Shown: in pieces, positions 44,424 through 54,629 of the stretch
How the letters are laid out: each line of letters opens with the position of its first letter
Numbering within the stretch: the stretch's first letter is position 1
Assembly: GCA_022702705.1 (NCBI GenBank)
Contig: CM040423.1
Location: 112,952,738 to 113,016,737, forward strand
Length of the DNA: 64,000 nucleotides
Source of the DNA: Papilionanthe hookeriana x Papilionanthe teres
Taxonomy: Eukaryota > Streptophyta > Magnoliopsida > Asparagales > Orchidaceae
Direction: 5' to 3'
Notes under the pieces: generated by a model
Database searches by the model: none
Told to the model about the DNA's origin: nothing
Seen by the model: only the letters and a program-made list of their open reading frames with translations
Translations under genes and position numbers: made by a program

Positions 44424-45618
44424 ATGCATAGTAGTGGATCTATAGGTTTAGTGCCTTACGATTCAGAGTTAGAGCGTACCGTCAGAAAAGTTAGAAAACA
44501 ACAAAAACAAATTGAAAATTCTTGCAAAATGACGAATATTCAAGATAATTAAAGAAATGAAATTGAAAAATTGCCAAGACCTTTAAGAGATTATGCTAAC
44601 CTAACAACAGATGAAATTCATATAGCTATTCAAAATCCTGATGTTGCTGCTAATTCATTTGAACTTAAAGCTGCTATTATCCAAATGGTACAAAATAATC
44701 AATTTGCTGGAACACCTAAAGAGGATCCAAATTTACATCTCGCTTGTTTTTTAAAACTGTGTGCTACTTTTAAATATGATGGAGTGTCTAGTAACGCTGT
44801 CAAACTTAGACTTTTTCCTTTTTCATTAACGGATAAGGCTAAGGCGTGGTTAAATTTGTTAGCACCTGGATCTATTAGAACTTGGGGAGAATTATCTCAA
44901 AAGTTTCTATCAAAATATTTCCCTCCATCAAAGACTGCTAAACTAAGAAATGATATTACATTTTTTTGTCAGTTTGAAGGAGAGCCAATATATGAAGCTT
45001 GGGAGAGATTTAAAGATCTTCTTAGGAAGTGCCCACATCATGGTTTACCAGATTTGTTAATAATTCAAACATTTTATAATGGATTAGTAGGATCATTGAG
45101 ATCTATTATAGATGCTGCTGCTGGTGGATCATTAATGTCAGAACCTTTGGATGAAGCATACGCATTAATTGAAGAAATGGCTACTAATAATTTTCAATGG
45201 CCTTCTGAATGGGTAAGTCTTAAGAGAGTAGCTAGTGTTCACGATTCAAATATGATGACTATGGTAGTTTCTCAAATTGCAGCCCTTTCGAAGAAAATGG
45301 ATCAATATGGAATAAATTATTCTCAACCACTTCCAGTGTTAGAGGAAAATTCATTTGGATAGATAATGGAATCTCAAACACCTTACGAGACCTTTAATGC
45401 TATTAATATACCTAACAATCCTATTCAAATTACTATAATCCTGGTTGGAAAAATCACCCAAACTTCAATTGGAATAATAATAATGATAATGTTAACCCGC
45501 ATTGGGCTAAAAGTTTTATGAATCCAATTGGAAATTTGAACAATGAAAGAAATTCTAATTTTAGACCATCTTATTTCCCTCTGGATTTAATAGTAACCCA
45601 CAATTTAAGGATAAGAAG
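44424..45618 (+). pseudogene. gag: gag of element C
   Basis: ATG at 44424 (MHSSGSIGLVPYDSELERT); an in-frame TAA at about 44550 then open to TAG 45360-45362. This start is supported by element B, where the same MRSSGSKGLVSYDSELERT begins at 57852. Gag core: RPLRDYAN, DPNLHLACFLKLCATFKYDG, LFPFSLTDKAKAWLNLL, SIRTWGELSQKFLSKYFPPS and FYNGL. The segment 45363-45618 is frame-shifted and Asn-rich, with no clear zinc knuckle. Confidence 0.87.
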
Positions 45619-46716
45619 TTGTCTACTAAAGAAATGATTCTGAATATGGGAAATCAATTACAAGCTCAAGGTTTTGCTATGAAGAATATTGAAAATCACT
45701 TAGGCTATATTTTCAATGCACTTAATAATAGACCTTCAGGAACACTTCCAAGTAATGTGGAGATTAATCCAAATGATCAAAACAAGGAACAACTTAAGGC
45801 TATTCAATTAAGGAGTGGAAAAGAATTGGAAACTAAAGTACAAAAAGAAGTTGAAACAGAAAATGAGAAGGTGGAAATTGAAAAAGGTTCAAACAAGATT
45901 TATCCAAACTTGGATTATCCTCTTGAACCAATGAAGATAGCTGTTGAAAAGCCACCACCTCCATTCCCTCAAATATTAAAGAAACAAAACAGGGATAACA
46001 GATTTGGAAAATTTTTGGAGATCCTTAAGAAATTAACGATTAACATTCCTTTTGTTGAAGCATTAGAACAGATGTCTGACTATGCTAAGTTTATGAAGGA
46101 TATTCTAAGAAAGAAAAGAAAGTTTACAAATCATGAAACTGTTGCACTTAGCGGAGAGTGTAGTGCAATTATTCAAAAGAAGCTTCCGGAAAAACTTAAA
46201 GATCCTGGTAGTTTCACTATTCCGTGTGCTATAGGTGAATTTTTCAGAAAAGCTTTATGTGATCTGGGAGCAAGTATTAATCTTATGACTTTATCAACTT
46301 TCAAGAGGTTGGGAATAGGTGAAATTTCTCCTACATCTGTGACTCTTCAGTTGGTTGATCGTTCCATTACTTATCCTAAAGGAGTGGTGGAAGATTTGTT
46401 AGTGAAAGTGGGTAAATTTATCTTTCCTGTGGATTTTATTGTACTTGCTATGGAGGAAGATAAAGAAATTCCAATCATTTTTGGAAGACCGTTCCTTGAT
46501 ACAGGAAGAGTGGTAATTGATGTTCAAAAAGGAGAATTAACTATGAGAGTTAATGATCAAGAGGTGAACTTTAATATTTTAAAATCTATGAAGTATCCCT
46601 CAATGGAAAAAGATAATGAATGTTTTAGAATGGAGGTCTGTGATTACTTAAGAAACGATCATTTTGAAAATATATTTGAAAAAGAAGAAGAATATAAAAA
46701 TATGTTTGAAGAATAA
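45619..46716 (+). pseudogene. gag C-terminus and aspartic protease of element C
   Basis: A 365-codon open stretch. The first part is the gag C-terminal region (EMILNMGNQLQAQ, AIQLRSGKELE, Pro-rich linker). The protease core has ALCDLGASINLM (active-site Asp at about 46260), then FIVLAMEED and PIIFGRPFLDTGR. The rest is an acidic linker to RT. The active site reads Asp-Leu-Gly-Ala rather than the usual Asp-Ser/Thr-Gly-Ala; the Leu form occurs in Athila-like elements. Open in itself but cut off from gag by shifts upstream. Confidence 0.85.
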
Positions 46717-46797
46717 AGTGAAGATGAAGAGAATTCAGATAGCGAGAAGAATGTAGATTTGGAGTATGTTTAGGAGAGATTCGAAATATTAGACACT

Positions 46798-48048
46798 ATG
46801 GAAGGTGGAGATAAAAGTTTAATTTCATCTATCATAAAACCTTCTGAACTTGAAATGAAATTTCTCCCTAATCATTTAAAGTTTATGTTTTTAGGAGAAT
46901 CATCTACCTTGTCAGTTATTGTATCTTCGAAGCTAAACGAATACCAAGAACAGAAGTTGTTGGAAACTTTAAAAAGATACAAGAAAGCTTTTGGATGGAC
47001 TTTAGCAGTTATTAAAGGAGTTAGTCCTTCGATTTGTATGCACAGATTTTTATTAGATGAAGAACATAAACCGAGTGTTGATCCGCGAAGGAGACTGAAT
47101 CCTATAATGAAAGAAGTATTTAAGAAAGAGATTTTAAAATGGCTGGATGCTAGAATTATTTATCGTATTTCAGATAGTATTTGGGTAAGTCCAATACATT
47201 GTGTACCGAAAAAGAGAGGAGCGACTATTGAAGTGAATGAATGCATTGAAATTATACCCACGAGACAAATTAATGAATGGAGAATTTGTATTGACTATAG
47301 GAAATTAAATGTCGCCACCAGAAAAGATCACTTTCCTCTTCCTTTTCTCGATCAAATGCTAGATAGACTTGCTAGACACAAGTACTACTGTTTTCTGGAT
47401 GGATATATCGGTTACCATCAAATACCTATTGTTCCTAAGGATCAAGAAAAAAACAACATTTACTAGCCCTTACGGAACCTTTGCTTTTCGAAGAATGCCT
47501 TTTGGACTGTGTAACACACCTATAACATTTCAGAGATGTATGATGTCTATCTTCAGTAGTATGATAGATAATGGAATAGAAGTTTTTATGGATGATTTCT
47601 GAATTGGGAGAAATGTTAATTTATGGTTGCATGAGGAATTGTGCTTGGGAATAAAATTTCTGAACATGGTATGGAGGTCGACCCTGCTAAAATTAGAGTG
47701 ATTGAGAGATTACTGCCACCCACTACTGTGAGAGAGGTGTGGAGTTTCGAAGGAGACGCTGAATTTTACAGGCGATATATTAAAGATTTTTCTAAAATTA
47801 CCAAACCTTTGTGCCAACTTTTAGAAAATGAAAGAAAGTTTGAATTTAATTATGAATGCTTAAGAGCTTTCAAATTATTAAAAGAAAAATTAATCACTGC
47901 ACCAATACTTGTTTCACCCGATTGGGAGAAACCATTTGAACTTATGTGTGATGCTAGTGATTATGCAATCAGAGTAGCGTTAGGGAAAAAGCATGATAAA
48001 GTATTCAAAGTCATTTACTATGCTAGTAAAACTCTTAATGAGGCTTAA
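46798..48048 (+). pseudogene. Reverse transcriptase of element C
   Basis: WVSPIHCVPKKRGA, WRICIDYRKLN, FCFLDG-type block read as YYCFLDGYIGYHQI, a frameshift near 47455, then FAFRRMPFGLCNTP and the catalytic FMDDF (47585-47599) followed directly by TGA. The thumb and start of RNase H (PFELMCDASDYAI) are open at 47641-48048, ending at a TAA. Two or three small lesions make it inactive. Confidence 0.88.
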
Positions 48049-48300
48049 ATTAATTATACCACAACTGAAAGAGAATTATTAGCTATAGTGTTTTCTTTTG
48101 AAAAATTTAGACCTTATTTAATTGGAGCTAAAAGTATTGTGCATACAGACCATTCAGCTGTTAAATATCTAATGCAAAAGAAGGATGTGAAACCTAGACT
48201 CATTAGATGGATACTTCTTCTGCAAGAATTTGATTTTATGATAGTTGATAGGAAGGGAGCCGATAATCAAATAGCTGATCATCTATCCAGAATAGACTAT
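48049..48300 (+). pseudogene. RNase H of element C
   Basis: Begins in the RT frame before 48048 and continues past the TAA with YTTTERELLAIVFSFEKFR, VHTDHSAVKYLM and NQIADHLSRI. The conserved Asp, Glu, Asp and Asp positions are all visible. Confidence 0.82.
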
Positions 48301-49671
48301 GATAAATTATCTGAATTTGAAAAAGAAATTCTTGAAATTTTCCCTAATGAGCAACTCTATACTATTATGGGAAATAATTTGCCTTGGTATGTTGATATTA
48401 TGAATTATATTATAAGTGATATTGTACCACCTGATTTAACAAGGCAACAACAAAAGAACTTTAAATATGATTCAAAATTCTATTTTTGGGATGAGCCCTA
48501 TCTATATAAACAGTGTAAGGATCTATTTATTAGGAAATGTGTGCCGCAAGAAGAAAAAAATTTGATTATTCAACGATGTCACGATTCTCAATTTAGAGGT
48601 CATTTTGGTGTTGATAAAACTGCTTTTAAGATTTTACAATCTAGATTTTATTGGCCTACTGTTTTTAGAGATGTGTATAGATATAATAAATCATGTCATC
48701 GATGTTAGAGAGTAGGTAATATCTCTAAAAGAAATGAAATGCCTCTAAATTATAATTTGGAAGTTGAAATTTTTAATGTAAGGGGATTAGATTTTATGGG
48801 ACCATTTTGCTCCTTCATTTGGATATCTAAATATTTTGGTTATTGTTCATTATGTCTCGAAATGGATTGAAGTTGTTGCTTTACCTAGATGTGATGCTCG
48901 GAGTGTTTCAAAATTTTTAAAGAAAAACATATTTACAAGATATGGAATGCCGAGAGTGATCATAACTGATGATGGATCCCATTTCAGGAATAATCAAATT
49001 AAGAGATTAATTGAGAAATATAATATCATTCATAAAATCTCTACTGCTTATCGTCTCCAGACTAGTGGTTTAGCAGAAGTGTCTAATCGTGAAATTAAAA
49101 TAATTTTGGAGAAAACTATGGATAATCATAAATTAGATTGTTCTACTCGATTAGATACTGGTTTATGGGCTTATATAACTGCTTTTAAAACCCCTATTGA
49201 ATGTCTCCTTATAGACTAGTGTTTGGTAAGACTTGCCTTTTACTAGTTGAATTGGAGCATAAAGCATATTGGGAGATAAAAGAGTTAAATTTTAATTTGA
49301 AAAATGCTGGAGAGAAAAGATTTATGCAATTAAATGAATTGGAAGAGATTAGAAATGCATCTTATCACAATGATAGGATCTATAAAGAAAAAAGGAAATT
49401 ATGGCATGATCAGAAGATAATGAAAAAGAACTTCGAAAATGGACAAAAAGTTTTATTATACAACGCAAGATTGAAGTTATTTCCTGGAAAGCTCAAGTCT
49501 AGATGGTTATGACCTTTTACAATAATAAAAGTTCATTCATTTGGAGTTGTTGATATTAAAGATCCTGATACTGGAAACATTTTCAAAGTTAATGGGCATC
49601 GATTAAAGCCTTACTTTGACGGGTTTCAACCTGACTTCAAACAGGTTTTAATGTTGAGTCATCTTGATTAA
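48301..49671 (+). pseudogene. Integrase of element C
   Basis: Zinc-binding part CHDSQFRGHFGVDKTA and CHRC followed by TAG (48706-48708). Core: Asp in RGLDFMGPF (about 48781-48807), Asp in IITDDGSHF (about 48958-48985), Glu in SGLAEVSNREIK (about 49063-49100). C-terminal GPF/Y-type part with GNIFKVNGHRLKPY, TAA at 49669-49671. Frameshifts near 48815 and 49200, and a TGA at about 49510. Confidence 0.87.
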
Positions 49672-50134
49672 CTGAATGGTTCGTCGAGCTGATGACGTTA
49701 AACCAAACGCTTTATGGGAGGCAACCCATATGTATCTTTGTGGTGTGTTTGCTTCTTTGCTTGTTTGTTGTAGTTGTGCTTTTTAGATAGTTGTTTTTTA
49801 ATCCTAATTACTCTTAAAAACTTTAAAAATTGATAAATGAAGGATCAAATCGAGATATTGGAATAATTTGGACCAAACGAAGTTCGGTGAAATTTTTTTA
49901 CCACTGGCGCCACCGGCGCCCTATCGTTTTTCTTGCACTGAACTTGACTGTTTGAGTTCCGCCGGCGCCCTATCGAGTGCCGCCAGTGACCAAAATTTGC
50001 TTGACAGTTTTTAATTTTCAAAATGCGAGTTTTGACAGTTTTTGTCGGGATATTCGTCCTCATAACTCCCTAAACTCCATTTTTGACTTCTTAACTTCAG
50101 AAAAACGAAAACCACCCATCCCAATTTGTATCCT
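49672..50134 (+). promoter_or_regulatory. Post-pol region with GC box module upstream of C 3'ORF1
   Basis: Holds the conserved GGGAGGCAACCCAT block (about 49716-49730). The GC module is CTGGCGCCACCGGCGCCC (49904-49921) and, 40 bp on, GCCGGCGCCCTATCGAGTGC with CGCCAGTG (49961-49988), about 147 bp upstream of the ORF start. No clear TATA. Putative promoter. Confidence 0.5.
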
Positions 50135-51304
50135 ATGAATTCCTTTCCCATTGAAACAACTCGATTTCATGTTTTCAACTGAAGGAAGTTCATAAGTTTT
50201 GAAGCGCAACGTTTGTTAAAGAAAGTAATGATGAAAAGAAGGATTATCAAGGAACGAGGCTTCATAAATCGAGGTATGGATAATCCTACTACTAGAATTG
50301 AAGAAATTATTAAAGAAAGACGTTGGGAAGTGCTTTGCTACACTAACACTACCATTGTTGTTCCCGTCGTGAAAGAGTTTTATGCAAATCTTCACGAGAT
50401 CAACCAAGGGTTTGTGTTTTTGTGTGGTAGATTTCTTCAATTCACTCCTGCACGAATCAACGATCTATTTATGATCGAGAACGTACCTATTTGTCATTAT
50501 TCTAATTTCAATGCCACGAGGGATAATATGAATGATGTATATCGATATCTAACGGATGAGAATAAAGAATGGGAAGTTAGAGAGAATGGATACATGAGTT
50601 TCCCATTTTCATCTCTCAATCCAATATCGAAACAGTGGCATTACTTTATTTCGACAAAGTTATTTCCGACATTGAAGATTAGAAAGGTAACTAAGGAAAG
50701 CGCCATTTTTAATTTCTGTATTCAAACTGGGAGGCTGGTAGACATTGGTAACATTATTGTAAAATCAGTACTTGGATTAATTGTGCATGGCTCCAAATAT
50801 GGGCTTGGACACCCGTCCACCATATTTCTGTTATGTAGTCAGTCACAAGTTCCTTACGAAAGTTGGGAAAAGGTTCTTCTTCCATGGAGGCCTATTGATC
50901 CAACTAATCCATACGACTACTAGACAGTTGGAGATGAAGATGACATGAATTTGCTCGCTGATCAACCAACACAGACTTCACAACCGATTCAACCCTATTT
51001 TCCTGAAGGTTCTAGAATGATATTGAAGAGGATCAAACCATTGAAGAAATAGGTACGGAATATTATGAATGCGATCAATAACATTTCTGATTTATTTGAT
51101 CATATAGATTGGAGAATGAAAGAGCAATTTGATCACACTGGTCGAATTGAGATGGGCTTGATCAATCTTATGAGGAAGAACAAAGTGATTTCTGAAGAAT
51201 CATCTGATGAATTTCCATTTCGTCCATTCTATAACTTGTTTTTGCATCAGCAATCAATTGGAGACATTAGAGGAGAGGACAGTTCTGAAACTGATGTGGA
51301 GTAA
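50135..51304 (+). pseudogene. Element C 3'ORF1 (plant retrotransposon protein of unknown function)
   Basis: ATG at 50135 (MNSF), chosen because element D has an ATG in the matching place (62279). A TGA at 50180-50182 is at the same codon in D. The frame is then open to 50920 and, past TAG 50921 and a second TAG near 51050, to TAA 51302-51304; about 390 codons. Motifs: RRIIKERGF, RRWEVLCY, VVKEFYANL, FTPARINDLF, WHYFISTKL, KVTKESAIFNFC, LGHPSTIFLLCSQSQVPYE. The C-terminal part DHIDWRMKEQF...FRPFYNLF resembles B's short ORF. No membrane segment, so not an obvious envelope protein. Function unknown. Confidence 0.75.
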
Positions 51305-51692
51305 TTGATGGATTCTACTTATGTTTGTTGTGTGTTTAGTTTGCTTTGCTTAGTTATGTTTGGTTTGTGTAGTATTTGCTTTGAGATTTGAACTTGGATT
51401 TGGTTGTGTTTACTTTCATTGTGTGCTTAGATCTTAGTGCTTGCCTATCTTAGAGTACTTGCTGCACTAAACATCTAAGAATAGTTGGTTTGAATGAACA
51501 TATTTAGTGTCTATGATGTAACTTGGATTTTATATATATAAGATTGTTGTGTATTGGTTGTGTGAAAAAATTGTGTTAATTATTGCTTATGGGATGATGT
51601 AAATGCCCATTAAGCTGTTAAACATCATTTTGGACATCGAAACGATCGAAATTACGAAAAAATTTTCAGACCCAGAAAATATTTTGGACTAG
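51305..51692 (+). other. Spacer between 3'ORF1 and 3'ORF2 of element C
   Basis: T/G-rich non-coding DNA; nothing else seen. Confidence 0.5.
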
Positions 51693-51759
51693 CACCGCCG
51701 GCGCCCAAATCAAGGGAGTTTGGCCATTTATTTTAAATAGAGCGCCCCTGGTGCCCGAA
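51693..51759 (+). promoter_or_regulatory. GC-rich box module upstream of C 3'ORF2
   Basis: CACCGCCGGCGCCCAAATC (51693-51711), then AGAGCGCCCCTGGTGCCCGAA at 51739-51759. Matches the LTR module closely in order, spacing and the AATC and GAA flanks. TATATTT follows at 51781. The ATG is about 183 spliced nt downstream. Confidence 0.6.
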
Positions 51760-51933
51760 CCTAAAAAAGGCCTAAAACCCTATATTTCGTGATTTTTGCC
51801 CTTGGACCCGCAAAATTTTCCATTTCCTTCGTCTTCCTCCTCCATTTTCAGGATTTTGAAGATCTAGGGCTTGCTAGATCTCGAATATAAGGAGATTTCA
51901 AGGCTTTTCGACACCGGATTTGTACTTCTCTTG

Positions 51934-52130
51934 GTAAGAGCTTCACTTTAAGTTAAAATTTTTGGATTTTCACCATGGAAATCTCTCACATTGCATATGG
52001 TGGAATTTTTGGAGTTTTAAAGAGATTTTGAGATTTCCATGATGAAATTTCTCTTACTTGTTTAGAATAGTGTTTGGACTTTGTTACATTATGAATTTGG
52101 GATTTATTGGAATTTTCTTACAAATTTTAG
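51934..52130 (+). other. Leader intron upstream of C 3'ORF2
   Basis: TTG|GTAAGAGC donor at 51934 and ACAAATTTTAG acceptor ending at 52130, eight bases before the ATG. Contains an 18-bp inverted repeat with one mismatch: TTTCACCATGGAAATCTC (51968-51985) with GAGATTTCCATGATGAAA (52030-52047). Confidence 0.65.
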
Positions 52131-52138
52131 AAATTCAC

Positions 52139-53261
52139 ATGGCTCTAAGAGGGAAGAGGAAATTGGATTTTGATGAGGAGAGGTTTGTTAACATCAAAGC
52201 TCAATTTCACTATAACTCTATGCTTCACAACAAGAAGTGTATCCAGGATCGAGCTTTTGATAGTCCTGGCGAATCTGTAGAACAATTAATTGCAGAGCAA
52301 AACTAGGAGAGATTTTGTTATTTCACTGTGAATGCTGTTATGGGAGTTGTTAGAGAATTTTATTCTAACATACTCTGGATTGAGACTAAGATGTGCTTGT
52401 TAGAGGGAAGATGGTTGAGTTTACTCCTCAGCGTATCAATGCTTTCTATCAGACTCGGGAACCATTTGTGTGTGAATATGAAAACTTTGACATTGGGAGG
52501 GAGAATATGAGAGAAGTTATTGCTAACAATTGATAGGGAGAATGGAACGTAAGTAAAAAACAATTGATAAATTTTCCTGCCTCCACTTTGAATGTTGCTT
52601 CAAAAGTTTGGAATTATTTCATTTCTGCAAGACTATTACCATCTTATCACCACAGCGAAGTTACTAGAGATAGAGCGATTCTGAACTACTATATTCTGAA
52701 GATGAAAAGATTAATATTAGAGCTATTATTTACAAGAATATTCAGACGATTGCTAAAGGCGAGACCACTGGAGGATTAGGACATTCTGCTTTGGTTCATG
52801 CCCTCTGTGTTCAATCTGGAGTGGAGTTCAGTAGTTCTGAGGAACTGGCTATACCATTGAGATCTATTACAAAGAATATTATCCGTACTTATGAGTCTCA
52901 TGTAGGAGCCAGAGCTGAGCGTATGAGTACTGATATTCCAACTACTAGTTATGATGTTCCATCTACTTCTGAGCTGCCTACCTTATCTGATATTATGGAG
53001 CAGCTGAGACAACAAAGTACTAGTATGGATAGAATCCATGGTCGGATGGATGTATTTGAGGAGAGGAGTGATGTGAATGAAGATTATCTGCAGAGGAGAT
53101 TTGAGTTTGATATTGCTTATTATGATGCTCAGGTCAGATTTATGAGGGGGGAATCCGATGTGATATTTCCTACTTGCCCCAGCTATACACCATATAGACC
53201 CTACCCTGCCGATGACCCTGCTGATGAACCTGCTGCTGATCCTGGTGATGGAGACTGGTAG
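52139..53261 (+). pseudogene. Element C 3'ORF2
   Basis: ATG at 52139 (MALRGKRKLDFDEERFVN), TAG 52304-52306, frameshifts near 52403 and 52700, TAG at 53259-53261; about 370 codons. Motifs: RFCYFTVNAV, VREFYSNI, INFPASTLN, YFISARLLPS, SEVTRDRAILNY, LCVQSGVEF, IPLRSITKN, then a Ser/Thr-rich segment, a coiled-coil-like MDRIHGRMDVFEERSD and a Pro/Asp-rich tail. Related to 3'ORF1 of the same element (FYxN, INFP, EVT, LGH blocks). No signal peptide or membrane segment. Confidence 0.73.
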
Positions 53262-54629
53262 ATTGTTTATTTTATTTATGTTGTTCTTAGTCTTTTGTGT
53301 TGTACTGATTTGTTGTGGTGGATGTTTACTTTTCATGTAATGTGTAACCCTGCATTGTACTGTTGTGCTGTAGTGTTATTTACTTTCATGCTGTACTGTT
53401 ATGTTATACTGAAACATTAAAACTGTTAGTTGTATTGTTAGTAGTGTGATAGTTTGTTTCATGTTATAGTGTTCTGTTGGATGTTTAGATGTTTAATTTT
53501 TAATTTCTCTTTACCAATGCAAATATTTAAAATTATTGTATCACTGCTACTAATTGTTTCATGCCTGCTAGTTGTAAATTTTGATTAATACCATATAGCT
53601 GTTGAAGATTTCAAGATCCCAACACAGAGAGGTTAGTTTTCTTATACTCTGAACTATTTCAAATTTACTAAAAAATTTAAGTTTAGGGGAGGGTAGAGAA
53701 ATACTAACTTTTATTTGTTCTCAATTATTATATTTTCAAAAATTATTAGCATAACATCTGGCAGTTTAACCTTATTATAAGATAACTAAAACTTTTTTAT
53801 TTCAATTGAATATTAAAGAAGGATAGGATGAAAAAATTTTAGTGATAAAGGTTAATTTTATAAAAGTAAGATATTTGGTATGCAAGAATTTGATTATAGT
53901 CAACTATTTAAAATAAAGAAAACTGAATTTTTGAAATGTTAAGGGACTTAAAGTACTGTGTATTAAGAAGAGATTGTGATTTTATGTTGAATAATGAAGC
54001 TTATACTTAACTATAAAGTAAGGAGATATTTCAGGTTTAAACTTTAGAAAGAGGAGAGTGAAGTTCAAAATCATTAAAGGCTATCCATATATGGTAATCC
54101 TCATTAAAAAAAAGCGAGAAAAGAAATGAAAAGAAGGATTGAAAAACAATCCCAAAAAGAAAAAGAGAAAAAGAAAAAGAAAAAGAAAAGAAAAAAAAGA
54201 GAGAAAAAAATAATATTTATGAGGAGAAGCTTGAGGAGATGCCTAATAAAAAATTGGCTTCACTTGAGTCACCCTAAAGGAAAAACTTGATTTCATTTCT
54301 GAATTTATGTTTTAAGTACTGGCCTACATTCTAATGAAGTTTACATGAACTCCTTTCTCACATAATCTTTTGAGGCACTCTTAATGTGACAAATTATAGT
54401 TCATCTTGAAATAAATAGAAGACTAGAACTCTTAGACTTGATTGTTGAATATTCTTATACTTGTAGTATTGACCTGAGTTACTAAATTTCTTTCTAAAAA
54501 TCTAACCAGTATATTCTTTTGAATGAAAATTTTAGTGTCTTATAGTTGAAAAGTATATTTCCTAGAGTTATATTTTATGTAGTAACATGATTACTTGAGG
54601 ACAAGTAATAGTTAATGTTTAGGGGATTC
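53262..54629 (+). other. 3' non-coding region and polypurine tract of element C
   Basis: No gene. Long purine tract at about 54110-54215, matched in element B. The probable polypurine tract AGGGGATTC (54621-54629) directly precedes the 3' LTR. Confidence 0.6.
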
